A DNA stretch of 64,000 bases from Nepenthes gracilis (GCA_033239525.1 BSYO01000035.1:7352627-7416626), one strand, 5' to 3'. Shown: positions 12,641-25,189, counted from the stretch's first letter. Notes: generated from the letters alone by a model not told the origin. A program made the numbers and translations.

Positions 12641-13200
12641 ATTATGCAATTATTATTACTCCACTACATAAATGTGATAAATTTAATTTAATGTGATGTC
12701 TACAAAATAAATAAAAATAAAATTAAATGACGGATATTCTTTATGTGTTTGCTGTAGAATGCTTGATATATGCACAGACTTGTAGCAGATTAAATATAAA
12801 TTTTACGGTTGGTATGTTTGGAAGGTATTAAAGTAATTTTGATATGGATCATTGAAAGATTGCAAAGAAAGTAATGGGATATTTGTAAAAAAAAATAAGG
12901 ACTATATGTTTATTTGTAAAAAGTTAGATCATTTAGAAATGATAGATATTCAGATTAAAATTATATTTGATATAAAGATACTAGAAAGTTTACATTTGGA
13001 TATATTATTATTTTTTGCTAGAGGAGTAATTTCGTGAAAGAGTGCAAAATAATATGTAATTGCTATATTTACGATAAAATTAGAGTTTGTGATATACTTT
13101 GAAGCCACTATATAAGAATTATAGTAACGAAATTTTATTTTATGATTTAAAATTGTTGACAGTATGGCTAAACCGCTAAAAATATATTGTGATAATTCCG
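12640..13200. other. AT-rich DNA, possible decayed element interior
   Basis: A 61-codon plus-strand open frame at 12852-13037 has low-complexity Lys/Ile-rich content and some likeness to copia pol debris (KDYMFICKKLDHLEMI). This is too short to assign. Nothing else was seen. Confidence 0.3.
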
Positions 13201-13202
13201 TA

Positions 13203-15090
13203 ACTATAACACCCAGTTCCCATTTAGTTAATTTGATATTGTTAATTTATTTTCTATTTATTTTGGGTTTGCTAAAAATAATTTTGCAATATGAATTTGA
13301 AAAAAATTCACAGCAAAAAAAAGGCTTGGCACTTAAGGCATGCCTGATGCGCATTTGTGTACACTTTTAGCATGTTAAGCATGCTCAAGGAGCCTCTTTG
13401 GACCGCTTGAGTGAAATTTGGGCAAATTGGGGATGCATGATGTGGGCTTAAGGCGACGCTCGAGCATGGCTTGGCAAATTGTTGTGTTTGAGGAGTACTT
13501 GAAGTAGCACTCGTGTAAGGTTAGGGTTAGGCGCAACACGTGACATGCGCTTGAGGCAGCGCTTATACGATGGTTCATTTTTATAAGGGTAACGCGCACT
13601 ATTTCAATCATTTTGCATAGGAAAAAAGAGAAAGGAAAGAGAAAGAGAAAGGAAAGAAGATAAATGAAGATAATAAGAGAAATTTTAAAATATTTTTTAG
13701 TTAGATCTGTCGGATTAGATAATGAAAGTAAATATCCTTCCTCCATATCTTTAGTCTACCTTTATTTTCATTTGGTTTTACTTATATTTGGAAGATTTGA
13801 GGTACATGTATGTCATTTTACTTATTCAATTTTGATTCTTCATGCATGGATGTCATATTTATCGGATGTTTTGAGATTTTATTCAATTTTGTAATTATTT
13901 GAGAATTTTTATATATTTTATAAAAATAAGTAAATATTTTAAAATATCATATTTATGTATAAGAATAATTACAAAAAAAAATGTTATAAAAAACATACAT
14001 ATGGGCCTTACATATGGTATCCTTGCATGTGTTTTCGGTCAAACTCTATCTTTGTGTATTTAATTCAATATGTGTATTTTTCTCCACTGTGAAAAACTTT
14101 ATATTTGACATTTTCAAGTGAAAGTTTTATACTTTCTATCAGATAAGAAAAATTTTGGACATATGATATAAAGACTCTCTCTAATTTATAGTTTTGTAAG
14201 AACCATCGTAAGGAATTAAATAAAACTAATATATTTGAATATTTTAATCTATGTCGACAGAGTTAAAGATTACACCTATCATCCATAGGTGACAAAAAAG
14301 TGATATTTGTCTCAATCTATAAAAGAGAATATATAGACAGTCTACTTATGGGTCTAAATAGTAGCGATATGGTCTAAAATTATTCGGAGTATATGTAATC
14401 CTTTCTCAAAGTCAATTTCGTGATCTTTGATTCTTCAATTTAAGTATATTTCAGATTTTTGATATATTTTTACTTGCATATTATTTGGATAATTGAGACT
14501 ATGAATTGAATTTCGTAAATTTCAATTGTCATTTGGATTGGATATCGGATTTGGTTGGTTTCATGCATTTAGAATATTTGGCATTTGTTTTGGATTATAC
14601 TTTTGAATCTAAGATCACAATTGGACAATTACAAGTTTGATATATTGGATGTCTGAATTTTGACTTTTATGGACTTCATTTTATGGACTTCTTCCTTCGC
14701 TCTGATCATGAGCATACCGATTGATATATATATTATATGCTGATACTTGTTAAGAATTCGACTTATATTTTCATTATTTCTTTTTTCTTATCTATTAGAA
14801 GGTTACGAATATCTTATAGGGAGTTTAGATGTAATCACTGGTAGATATTTTGTTTATATTTTGTGAGTATTAGTTCTGTAATTAAGTTGTATGCATATTG
14901 ACTATATTTTAGTATCAAGGATTCGATGGATTGATTGATGTTAGTATATGTTACTGTTATGGAGACAATATTTGAGTTATTATGATATTTGGTATTGTGA
15001 TATTTTGGTTTATGCTAAACCGTTGCTGTGGTTTATATTGATTGGATGGTTGCTTTTTTATGGATGTTTTAAGTAGCTTGTACATCTTTT
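13203..15090 (+). repeat. Long-LTR gypsy remnant (Del/Tekay-like)
   Basis: The left edge TATAACACCCAGTTCCC resembles the TGTAACACCC start of long chromoviral LTRs, in plus orientation. A GC-richer block with CTCGAG and GCTTGAGG motifs (13320-13600) is followed by a purine-rich stretch (13620-13670), mirroring 8759-9000 on the other strand. The rest (13900-15090) is AT-rich without coding potential. The right edge is uncertain. Confidence 0.35.
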
Positions 15091-15189
15091 ATTATCTAGA
15101 CAGACAGTTCAAAGCAATCATGTGAATGATTGATATTATTATTTATTATTCTTATTATTGTTAGGGCTGTTGGATGTGTTGTTAGGTTT

Positions 15190-16160
15190 GATCCGAATTT
15201 GAAGTATTGTATTTGATAGGTCCAGTATAGATCTGTGCTAGAACCAATGAAACCCGGTTGGAATAAGGCAAGTCCGATCAACAGAAGGGGCCAGTCTAGC
15301 GACGACGCCCGAGGAGATTCACAAACAAGGCCCACTGGGTGCCCTAAGCACGCAACCAATCAACGTCGCTCGCATCCCTGTAGAGCTACCACAAGTTGCT
15401 AGCGTAGGAAGCGTTAGCTTAGGAGATGTCAGCCAATGGGAGATGAAGTCAATACTGACAAGTCACAACATATGCCATCCCAATAGCCCCTCAGTCAATT
15501 CAAGCAAAGTCAACAGGCCTGCGTTGTCCATACCTGACAATGATTTTTTCACCTCCATAAGGCAACAACTGATACCACTGGCTACCGCTGGTGGAACAAC
15601 CTCTACTGGCAGCACTCAGCAACCGGCGAATCATGGCAAACCCTTGTTGGATATCCCAACTCCCAAAGCCTTCTCAAAGGAGCCTATAGATACTCTCTCC
15701 AGTTGCGGAAAGAGGGATTCTATTTCCACAAAACTTTATGAGCGGTGACCTAAGATCAAAAACTATGATCCTAACAGCTAACGCTCAAAGCAACAAGAAG
15801 AAAGAATTAACTCTCTTCCCTCGAACAACTACCTCCCTCCGGCGATGATAGTGAGCCACCTATAGCAATGCACTAAAGGAAGCACTAGCCTTCATCCAAC
15901 ATCCCACGCATTCTCCTGCATTCTTATCCTGTATACTTCCATACATGCTTCTTTTTGTTCTCAAGAAAAAAATTTTGACTTGAATGTCGGAGTATTTACA
16001 GTGGGATAATCTCTCACCGTCTTCCGATTTATTGTTTGTAGTTTGTGGTGCTCAGGGCCAATGTTAAGAGACGCGGAGATCGAACCCGTTCGGAGTTCGA
16101 CCTAGTCGAGAAATTCAAAAGGTCTTTAATCTGTACAAGAACCCGGACCCAAGGACATAT
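15190..16160 (+). repeat. Ty3/gypsy LTR and leader fragment
   Basis: The segment is clearly less AT-rich than its surroundings. Near 15978-16006 it carries GACTTGAATGTCGGAGTATT and AGTGGGAT, a typical 3' end of plant Tat/Athila-like LTRs, homologous in pattern to 12471-12502. A 101-codon plus-strand open frame at 15443-15748 has no domain I can name and may be gag-leader debris. Boundaries are approximate. Confidence 0.4.
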
Positions 16161-17600
16161 CAATATTGAATGTTGTCTTATTTTAGAATTTTATTTTATA
16201 GATCATAATTATTATTGATTATTTATATTATCTACTTTTAATTTGAATTCATAACAATAGTAGTTTTTTTCTAAAAAAACGGCAAGTATTGAAAGGGTTC
16301 TAAATGTATAAAATTTAAATATCTTGTTGTTAAAAATAAAATTTAGATAAAAATATGTCAATATAGTATATTAGTATCAAAATTATTATTACAAATTCAT
16401 TAATTAATAGTTTACTGTCAAAGATATTTATGGATCATATTGACAGTATGAATCTTTATTGTTATATATAATATAATGATAATTCTCTTGACATACAAGA
16501 TCTCGTTTAATGTATTTTTGATATATCATAATTTTTTGTATTATACGAATTTAAAGTTTTAAAATAATGATAATAGGAATAGTTTATCACTAAGTTATTA
16601 TTGTTAAACCATATAAATATTTCTCATTTAAAATTTTAATCGCACAATTAACAAGTACTGTAATACATGAAATGAACTATGTCACATAATAATATAGAAT
16701 TACTATGACTCATATTTATTGATTACTTTGTTATAATATTTCAGTATCTAAACTATTAGAGAATTTTAATCTTGTGTGTTTAAAATTTACTTTAATCATT
16801 TCGATAAATATTATTGTCATATTGCCTAATAGAGAGAATATTAGAAAAATTTTTTACATGATAAGGTATATAATATATTAATTTATTAAATTATGATTAA
16901 GTAATACAATCCTGTATATAATTAGTTTATATATATATATTAATTAAAAATTTTTTTTAAAAGATATGCCTATTTAATATATATCTTTTAATAAAAAAGA
17001 TATATTATTTTTAAATAGATATATCTATTCAAGATATACCAATTGAGTAAAATAAAAAGTATTTTGATAATTTAATAATGATTATTTCTTATTCTATAAT
17101 AGAACGCTCATGGCCATTATTTTTAAATATATAAAAATTGTATAAAATTTTTACAAATTACAAAAAAAAAGAAGATAGAGAAATTATCTCTTGATTTTTC
17201 TATATAAGAGCAATAATAATATATAAATTTATTTACATAATAACTAGTTAATAAAAAAAATGATAATAAAAATATTAAAAATTAATATTTTTATCTTATT
17301 AAAAAAACTTACAAGGGATACCATTGTCAGTCAATTCCCCTACCAATCTTCATCAAGCTAAGATTGATTATGCAAAAAGTAGACTAGAAATATAAATGAG
17401 ATTTGTCAGAATTATAACATAAAAATATAAAAATAAAAATTAATACATAAAAAATAAAAAATAATCCAAAATGATTTTGAATAGTCATCCACAATATGAA
17501 GAAAAATGATCTTATTAATACATTAGTCTTTGTGTGGAAAATGCATTTAATATCTCCAAGTTGACTCTTAGTCTCCCTCCTCATCTAATTAAAAAAAAAA
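16160..17600. other. AT-rich intergenic DNA upstream of the ERF gene
   Basis: Highly AT-rich, with short inverted and simple-sequence stretches. No gene was found. The minus-strand open frame at 17384-17584 is low-complexity Phe/Ile and is rejected. Confidence 0.55.
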
Positions 17601-17609
17601 AAAAATGCA

Positions 17610-17718
17610 TGACGTCACTCATTGGATCGGATCTCATAGCAAACACGCACGTGCTTTTAATACCAGTCCCCTGCTTTTCCAATTAGAACTTTCAAAGGAG
17701 CCCGCGCCTATATAAAAG
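17610..17718 (+). promoter_or_regulatory. Promoter of the ERF gene (TGACGTCA, CACGTG, TATA box)
   Basis: Upstream of the ERF start there is a full palindromic TGACGTCA (17610-17617), the core recognised by TGA-type bZIP factors. A G-box CACGTG (17648-17653) and a TATA box TATATAAAAG (17709-17718) follow. The TATA box lies about 128 bp before the ATG at 17846, leaving room for a leader of roughly 100 bases. These are seen sequence motifs; their use in stress or hormone regulation is inference from what these boxes usually do. Confidence 0.6.
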
Positions 17719-17845
17719 CAAGATATTCAAAAACCTCTTCGAAAAGTTCGATCCCAAAGGCTAATCACAAGTTTCTCAGAGAAAAATTCGAAACCCTAAT
17801 CATATAGTCTTTGTTGAGAAGCTAATTCGAATTCGGGTTGAAAAG

Positions 17846-18616
17846 ATGAGCGGAATTGGTAGTGTTGGGTCCGATTTCGCCCTTACGGAATCGATCCGAC
17901 ACCCCTTGCTCGATGATTACAAAACGGCCCCGGCGCCGGGGTACAGAGGAGGTTCGAGCTTCAGCAGCTTGTACCCTTGCCTGACAGAGAACTGGGGAGA
18001 ATTGCCGTTGAAAGAGGACGATTCCGAAGACATGGTGCTTTTCGGGGTGCTCCGGGACGCCGTAAACATCGGCTGGTCGCCGGGAACAGTGTCGTCTAAG
18101 TTACCGGTGGCAGAAGTTAAGCCGGGGCGGGAGTCTCCTGCTGCGTCGGATGAGGTTCCTCCGAGAGTGGCTCTGGCCAAGGGGATGCACTTCAGGGGAG
18201 TGCGGCGGCGGCCGTGGGGGAGGTTTGCGGCGGAGATAAGGGATCCGGCGAAGAAAGGCGCGAGGGTTTGGCTTGGGACGTTTGAGACGGCGGAGGACGC
18301 GGCGTTGGCTTACGACCGGGCCGCTTATCGGATTCGTGGCTCGAAGGCTTTGCTGAACTTCCCACACCGAATTAACTCGCGAGAACCCGACCCGGTTCGA
18401 GTCGCGTGCAAACGGCGGTCGCCCCAGCGACCGTCGTCGAACGAGTCGCCGAAGCGGAGGAAGGAGGTTGGTGGCTCGGCCGGTCCCGTGACGGCTCAGT
18501 GTGGGCTCGATCTCGGAAATGGGCTGAACTTTATGGGCTCCCAAGTTGGGCCCCCATCGGGCCCAGTGGCTAAAGGAGATCATGCCTTGGCCAGCAACTT
18601 GGCTATGTGGGGGTAA
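17846..18616 (+). CDS. AP2/ERF transcription factor, ERF group IX (AtERF1/2-like)
   Basis: A complete intronless 256-residue nuclear transcription factor expected to bind GCC-box promoters in ethylene, jasmonate and defence signalling. The AP2/ERF domain spans about residues 115-175 (from [20 protein letters not shown] to LLNFPHRI). FAAEIRDP, rather than the WVAEIREP of DREB proteins, places it in the ERF subfamily. The N-terminal block [19 protein letters not shown] (46-64) followed by [14 protein letters not shown] matches the acidic activation region of group IX members such as AtERF1/AtERF2. A basic stretch KRRK (203-206) is a likely nuclear signal. No EAR repression motif is present. The start is supported by the TATA box 128 bp upstream and by in-frame agreement with family N-termini. 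Its GC content is much higher than its surroundings, usual for this family. The long minus-strand open frame over it is an artefact. Confidence 0.95.
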   Translation: MSGIGSVGSDFALTESIRHPLLDDYKTAPAPGYRGGSSFSSLYPCLTENWGELPLKEDDSEDMVLFGVLRDAVNIGWSPGTVSSKLPVAEVKPGRESPAASDEVPPRVALAKGMHFRGVRRRPWGRFAAEIRDPAKKGARVWLGTFETAEDAALAYDRAAYRIRGSKALLNFPHRINSREPDPVRVACKRRSPQRPSSNESPKRRKEVGGSAGPVTAQCGLDLGNGLNFMGSQVGPPSGPVAKGDHALASNLAMWG

Positions 18617-19290
18617 AAAGGTCTTTAGAAATCCGACTTTCATTTTTCTTTTTTTTATGGGAGCTTTGTGGCGATAAATTTTGATTTGAAAAATGAATAA
18701 GTATTGTTATAAATATTATAATAATAAATACAACGTTATTTAATTAATATTAGATATTAAAAATAATAAATATTTAGAGGATACTAATAAATATGAATGT
18801 AATAGTTAGTATAATTTATTGTATATTTTTCTAATAATAATAAGCTACTTATATAAAATAATGAATATAAAATTTATCTAAAAAGTAATAATTATAAAAA
18901 TATAAAAAATATTTATAAAATATTTTAATTTTATAATATTATATATTTTAAATAATATATTTTTATATATTATTATATTTAACATTCTCTCAAATTCAAG
19001 TGTATTTGACAGGTGGCCAAGAATAGCACATATGACCTTATAATTAATATTCTTATTTTTGAGCAAAATAATTTTAGCTATTTATTTTTAAGATAAAATC
19101 AATCCAGTTAAATTTATCTAAAAATTTAATAAATGGGTTCACTTTAACCGTTTTAAATAAAAATTGCTATAGTATTATTTTATAAATAATAATATAAAAT
19201 TAATAATTTATCTAAATCTATGCTTTACTCCACTTTTTGGAAACAAAAAAAAAAAGGCAACAAGATTCTATTATATAAAATAATATTTGA
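18617..19290. other. 3' flank of the ERF gene, AT-rich
   Basis: Very AT-rich. AATGAATAAG near 18692 is a plausible polyadenylation region for the ERF transcript. No other gene was seen before the gypsy LTR at 19291. Confidence 0.4.
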
Positions 19291-20035
19291 TGTATCATCG
19301 GATCCAAGTTATTATACGGATTATGAAATCAAGAGTCGGATTTCCTAATTTGGCTGATTTGGAGCAAGTTCAGCCTTCGTCACTCTAAACCTAGATCCTG
19401 TGCATTACAATGAATAAAAAGTCAAAAAATTGATAAAACTTACTATCTGATTTATTTTCCAATGTTCAAATCAATTATATTTCTATAAAGAAACAGTGAT
19501 AGAGGATACAAAATGAAAATGTTAATACTTGTGTAGAGAGTTTTTGTATTGTACGCTTAATAAAAAGTGTATTAAAGAGAGAGAAAAATGCGCTCAAAGA
19601 GGTGTATTTCGGAACTATCGTTGGCTAGCTGTTGAAATTCTTTTAGAAGAAGATTTGTGATAGCAATATATTTTTATTCGACTGTCTTGTTGTTATTTGT
19701 CTTTTCTCCTTTGTTAGGAATGAATAATATATATAGAATTGAATGACAGTTTGATCTCTTCTAACAACTGTCCCGATAAATAAGGGGATACCGTTTGGCC
19801 GACGATTCCTAACCTGTTATCATGTCCATTAAGTAGTACAAATAAGAGAAGAAGGTTATTCATTTTGATCGGTTAGGATAGGTTTCTTCAACGTGCAGGA
19901 AGTGAGCCGTTTTGACAGGGCTGATGGGCTTATCTATTCACTTTGGGCCATATAGACCAATTGGGACGTTATTCAGTTTTAAACCAATTCCTTTTATTGA
20001 TGATTCTTCTTCCTGGATTGAGCTGACCGTACCCA
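19291..20035 (-). repeat. 3' LTR of the Tat-type gypsy element
   Basis: Aligns along its length with 28739-29503. Shared phrases include GAGAGAGAAAAATGCGCTC, GCTATCGTTGGCTAGCT and AGTGAGCCGTT(C/T)TGACAGGG. On the minus strand it starts TGGGTACGGTCAGC and ends at TGTATCATCGG (plus reading). Confidence 0.85.
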
Positions 20036-20055
20036 TACTATCCTCCTATGCCTGG
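20020..20055 (-). other. Polypurine tract region of the Tat-type gypsy element
   Basis: Minus-strand reading CATAGGAGGATAGTA immediately precedes the LTR start TGGGTACGG, the expected place for the plus-strand primer. Confidence 0.55.
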
Positions 20056-20538
20056 AGATTCGAAATTCAACCTTTCGGTATGATGACCAACGGGTTATCA
20101 GTTGTCCGAACTTGTGCTCCTTATCTAAAGGGCTTCATTAGCTGCTCAGGCGAGGGCTCTCAATTCGACGGGTTTCATTAACTGTCCAGACAAGGGCTCC
20201 CAATCCCACAAGCTTCATTTGCTTCGTCAACAGTAGCATTAAATGCAAGCCACTTCAAGTTTCATGTTGTCTCGGAATTGTTCAAGTCATTATTACTAGC
20301 TTCGGGAGATTGACGTGACGCATAGCCTACAGATGTTGACACGTATCACAGCCATGATGAGACGTGTCATTTGAATTTCCATCGACGGTGCCGTTTCAAT
20401 CTAGGATCCTTCATTTAAATAATTTGAATTAGTCATTCCTGCATTTTTTTTTTTGAAAGCTCGTTACTCTTCTTTTGCTTCAAATTCTCATCACCTCCTA
20501 GCTTCAAAACTCCTTGATCTTCTTTGATTTCACTACCT

Positions 20539-22600
20539 ATGGTGCTTGGTATCAATGACATCTAGTGGGTCTTTACTTCAGCAGACGTCGAGTCCCTTCG
20601 TGCTCGATATGGGATTCTAAGCTCACTAGGGTATCTTTTGCCAGGTGTGGATAGCAGAGCTTGTTCTCCACTGGAAGGGTTCATCACAGCATACAAGGTC
20701 TAACTAGAAGGGGGCCTCTATTACCCAATGGCATTGGAGCTATATCGGATTATGAAGGCTTTCAATATTCCGGTTGCGAGGTTACAATCTAATGTCGTTC
20801 GCTATTTAATCTCCATGTGCGTCTTCGCACGTCATCACAGCCTGGAACTAGATACTAAGGCCGTGAAGGTAATTTTTTGATTTCCTCATGGAGTAGATTG
20901 AATTTTGATCTCCCCTCGTCCAGATTTCAACTTGAGTGGGGGAAACCCTGACTCAACTAAAAGATGGAAGGACTGATATTTTTTATTGGCAATTCCTTCT
21001 GGATGGGAGCTCTCCAATGAGTGGGGTCGAGTGGGAGCATCCATTTGCACCAAGGTGTTTGAGCATGAGGAGTTGGTGAAGGTATTGACAGATCTCATCC
21101 AAAAAAAGCCAGCTCCTTCGACGAAAATAAGAAAAACTGATGACTATTGACTGAGACTCTAGCTCAAGCGAAATGAAAACCCCACTTGGAGGGGTCGAAA
21201 GCACCCCATGCGCCGTCAACCCCAAAGAAGAAACCAAAGAGAAAATAGAGGCCACTGCACATTAGTGAGCCCTCTGATAAGGGATCGAAACAACGGGGGA
21301 CCTTAGCTGGGTCCTCTTCTTCCGACGAAGATTAAGCTTCCATCAATCAATTAGTAAGAGCAAAAAAGTCGTCGAAGAGGGTGGACCGTCCAGTTCTTTC
21401 TTCTCCATCGGCCTAGGCATCTGAGGCCGTCGGATCTAAAGAGAGTCTTGAGCCCTTAGAGCCTACTGCTTTGGCTACGGCCAACCCAAAGGATGGTGCA
21501 AGGGATGAACCTATCTCGGCGCCGACCCTCGCTTCATATGGGGAGCCAACCGTTCCACCATCTCTGCCCGAGAAGCCTTTGCCTGAACTTCCTATCAATT
21601 TTACCAAGGGGGCCTCATGGATTACCGAGGCTCAATCTGAGGAGGTTGATGAGGCACCTCGGGTTGAGATTTTGGAGACCAATGTCCAGGGGGGTGGCTG
21701 TCCATGGACTTAATATTGAAGTTGCTGAGGGATCTTCTTTCGAGCCCCTAGATCCCAAGGCCCGAGAAGAGGATGAGGTCGGGGGAGGAGTCGAGATGGC
21801 CAATGTTCCATGCTTAGAGATCCCTATGCCTAAGGCCCAAGATGAGACCGGTGCTGGGGGTGTAGTTGAGATGACCGACGCTCCTGGTTGCGTCCCTTTT
21901 GCACCCAAGGTCGAAGAGAAAGTTAAGGCTGAGGGAGCAGCCGAAGTGTCTGACTCTAAGCCCCCTACAACAGAGGCCCTAGAGGAGGTCTTGGTCAAAG
22001 GAGCCATTGAGACGGCTGAGGTGTCCAGCACAGAGCCCCTAGATTTTGAGGTCCAAGAGGTTTTGGAGGTCCCAACAAGTGATCATCCCATAAGGAGCTC
22101 ATCCTTTCTTGAGGTATCAGTTGAGTATCTCCTGAGTTCCTTCCTTGCTTTTGTTATTTCTAACTTGTTCTCTTTTTGCAGCTGCATGAGTTGGTCCACT
22201 GACTTGTCTCCACTGTCAACCGCCTATCTTAGAATTATATTAAGATGGAGAAGTTTAGGGCCATAGAGGAGCAAGTCTCTCATCTTAAACATAAGTTATC
22301 CAAGATGAAGTAGCAATACGCTTTTCTCTGTGATCAAAACTTTCAACTTGAGAGTGAACACAGATCCTCCATCAGTCCAAACAACATCATGCAGGTGATG
22401 GAATATAAGTATTGGGATGGCATCAGTTTTTGCCGGCATATAATAAAGATGGTGGCTCCAAGCATTCAATTTCTATCTTTCATCCGAAGAACGCCAGACT
22501 CGGCATCGATATGATGTGCTGTACTGTCCCAGAGATGATGTGGAGTCTGAGGAGCCTTTACCGGAATCCTCACAATCACACAACCATCCTCCTTCGGAAT
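20539..22600 (+). pseudogene. Antisense extra ORF of the Tat-type element (plus strand)
   Basis: Coding-like sequence opposite to gag-pol, between integrase and the 3' LTR. From the ATG at 20539 the frame gives MVLGINDI, a stop, then ESLRARYGILSSL and, after a second stop, LYYPMALELYRIMKAFNIPV. The latter resembles the N-terminal domain of plant transposon-associated proteins annotated as extra ORFs in Tat/Athila elements. Downstream, open pieces at 21471-21713 and 21493-22266 are rich in Pro, Glu and Ala. The second holds about five acidic repeats of about 25 residues (residues 76 to about 193, 21718-22070), each starting EVAEG, EMANV, EMTDA, EVSDS or ETAEV. A Lys/Glu-rich helix follows near 22240-22310. 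The frame is broken several times, so no intact protein is made. Function is unknown. Confidence 0.6.
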
Positions 22601-22693
22601 AAAATTTTGTAATATGTATCTTAATATTCTTTGTAAAGGAATAAAATTATGTTGCGACAGTCGTGCCGAGCTTTTTCTCTCTCCATCATTTAT

Positions 22694-22729
<36 letters not shown>

Positions 22730-22754
22730 GCACGCACATATATATATATATATA
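22694..22754. repeat. (CA)n/(TA)n microsatellite
   Basis: About 15 CA dinucleotides followed by GCAC repeats and a TA run. It lies inside the gypsy element, between the antisense ORF and integrase. Open frames that translate it are spurious. Confidence 0.9.
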
Positions 22755-23470
22755 TTGTTTACATGCTGGCTAGGCATTATAACCTTTGCTTGTCGGGCTC
22801 TTAGGTAACTTAAGTAGTCGTCCACACATTACTATCAATGCTTAGCCCTGCCAGAGGGTGTCGTAGCTTTGGCGCGCCAGACTTAAGTTATCGGACCATG
22901 GTCGGTGATGACGCTATCTCCTTTGGTTGGGGTCATTGCATGCATGTGTAAGGAAGCCCCTAAGTTTTTAGCCTTCGACTTCATGAGAGCCACTTAATAT
23001 CGTGACTAAGTTTTAGGATCCGACGTTGTTAGGGCCGCTCGATAACGTGACTATGTTTTTGTTGACCACTGAATGATGGCTCAAGGGACAGCTGAAGGGA
23101 CCCCACCTGATTTAGAGGCAGCTTAAATTGTACAATTTTATAGGAAGACAAATAAGTATTCACACGAGCAATTAATAAAGAACACATGAACAATCATTTT
23201 ATTAATAAGATGTATCACATCTTATAAGTAGTCCAAATGATAAATGCTAACTTTACCTGGGCCAAATATAAGTCTACAGATAATATTTCTTGAGGTAAGA
23301 AGCATTTCATGTCCTACGTACAAGTCTATAATTCTAAGTGCATAGCTTGTACACCCTATTTCGAAAAATGATTAAGACAAGAAAAGGCTCCTCCCAATTG
23401 GGTGAGAGCCCATTCTAGTCGGCATTCTTGTTGGTCACCTCTTTACTTTATAAGACCAGGTCTTTCACCT
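22755..23470 (-). other. Non-coding spacer of the gypsy element
   Basis: No domain was recognised on either strand. It lies between the integrase end and the microsatellite. Confidence 0.5.
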
Positions 23471-24420
23471 TAAATTGGCGTGCTTTCACATTCTTATTAT
23501 AGTATTAAGCAATTCATTGCCGATATGTTGTCATCCGTAAATGTGTCACATCCCGAGCCTCTTTAAGTAGGTCAAGATGTTTCCGAAGTCTATGATAGTT
23601 GTTGAGTGGGTTGCAATATTTGACCCAGAGATTGAGCAATCTGACTTTCACTGGAATGACAATATTGGTCCCATAGTACAAGCTGAAGGGTGTCTCGCGA
23701 GTCGGGTCAATAGGAGTCGTCCTATATGACCATAATACGATGGCAATTCGTCCACCCATGAGCCCCCAACGTCTTCTAACTTCATTTTTAACCCATGCAG
23801 TAATGTGCAGTTGGTCACCTCCACTTAGCCGTTGGCTTGTGTGTAGGTAACAACGGTGTGAACAAGCCTTATCTTCAATTTAGCGCAATGCTTTGTGAAC
23901 CATTTACTAGTGAACAGGATCCCATTATCAGTTACTATAACCACTGGAACACCGAACCTGCATACTATACTCTAACAAACGAATTCTATTACATTTTGCT
24001 CGGTTATTTATGCCAGGGGGGCGACCTCAACCCACTTAGTAAAATAGTCGATACCTATGATCATGAATTTTCTTTGTTTGAAAGCAACAGGTAGGGGTCA
24101 AGGATATCGAGCCCCCATGATGCGAATGGCCAAGGCGACTGTAGGGCTTAGAGCTTTGTGTATGGTTGATGGGTAACGTTCCTATGTATCTGAAAATTCT
24201 TACATTTTCGTACGAAATCTATGGTATCACCCTTCATGGTGAGCCAATAGTAATCTTATCACATGAGTTCTCTCCCAACGCATAACTAGCTTCTTCTAGA
24301 GTGAAACACCATAGGTATGGCATGAAGTACCCACGACGATACAATGTTTCTTCCATGATGGTGTATCAACCTATTATTTTTTTCACGCACTTAGCCTCAT
24401 CTTGATTCTAAGGTAACGTG
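23470..24420 (-). pseudogene. Gypsy integrase (degenerate)
   Basis: DNA-integrating enzyme of the element. On the minus strand, GIDYFTKWVEVAPLA (about 24070) is the first catalytic Asp region of the DDE core. GVPVVIVTDNGILFTS (about 23940) carries the second catalytic Asp. ANGXVEVTNCTLLHGLK marks the end of the core, where the third acidic residue is expected. LWSYRTTPIDPTRETPFSLYYG (split: LWSYRTTP and ETPFSLYYG, within 23514-23759) is the conserved post-core segment. Stops and frameshifts separate these blocks. Confidence 0.8.
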
Positions 24421-24649
24421 CCATCGAACAGATATCTTCTATAAGGAGTTATCTAGTTTTTTGGGTCTACTATCTACATTATCTCTAACTCTGAGTCATC
24501 TATACTGTGAACTTTGAGGATTTTGAGCATTTCTCATGCATGCTACTCAGATCCCCGAATCACTGCGGTCTTTACCAGTCGACCTACCTTTTGATTCTCT
24601 TCCATTGGGATGTAGATCATTTCCACATTATTGAACGTCATAGTCATGA

Positions 24650-24990
24650 CTCAAACTTTAGAAAGATATTTGGAAAGCGGTGGGTCGGAGGTTTCAAAAT
24701 TTCCTCGGATTTGATTAACAATTAGTTTCAAGTCGCTATAGACGATTAGCCTCTTGGCCGAACATTCTTTAGCTAGTCGGAGCCCAATGAGCAATGACTC
24801 GTACTTTGCGATACTATTGATCATCGAGAACTTGAGGATTATTGAATACTTTATCTCTGACCCATTTGGAGTTTCCAAAACCATGTCATCTCCATTGCTT
24901 GTTTGTATTGAAGATCCATCAATGTGTAAGGTTCACGTTAGATTCTTTTACTGACTATCGTTCTCAATAAGGTCAAGGGTTTCCAGAGTT
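24650..24990 (-). pseudogene. Second (additional) RNase H domain
   Basis: The minus-strand open piece 24884-24651 reads KYESLLIGLRLAKECSAK and LIVYSDLKLIVNQIRGNFE. This matches the plant Tat-lineage additional RNase H, whose usual form has EYEALIAGL and YSDSQLVVNQ. It lies between the ordinary RNase H and integrase. The Glu of the EYEAL helix survives as KYESL, and the catalytic YSD is present. Confidence 0.75.
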
Positions 24991-25189
24991 TGGGTTGTTC
25001 TTTCAACAATAAACTCCGCCAGGGCCTGGCCATTCAGGGCTAGTATCGGTCGGAACTCCACGTCAAACTCGCTCAACTTAATAGCCCATTTTATCAGTCG
25101 CCTGGACATATTCAGCCTCTATAAGATTCCTTTTAACTGTTGGTTTGTTAGAATAATAATTTTGTGCGTCTAAAAGTAAAGGCGGAGTA

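Noticed and set aside
18101..18643. 180-codon minus-strand open frame opposite the ERF gene
   Set aside because: Arg/Pro-rich mirror of the GC-rich ERF coding strand. The plus-strand AP2 domain is decisive.
22412..22825. Open frames reading through the CA/TA microsatellite
   Set aside because: Thr/His and Cys/Val runs are direct translations of the dinucleotide repeat.
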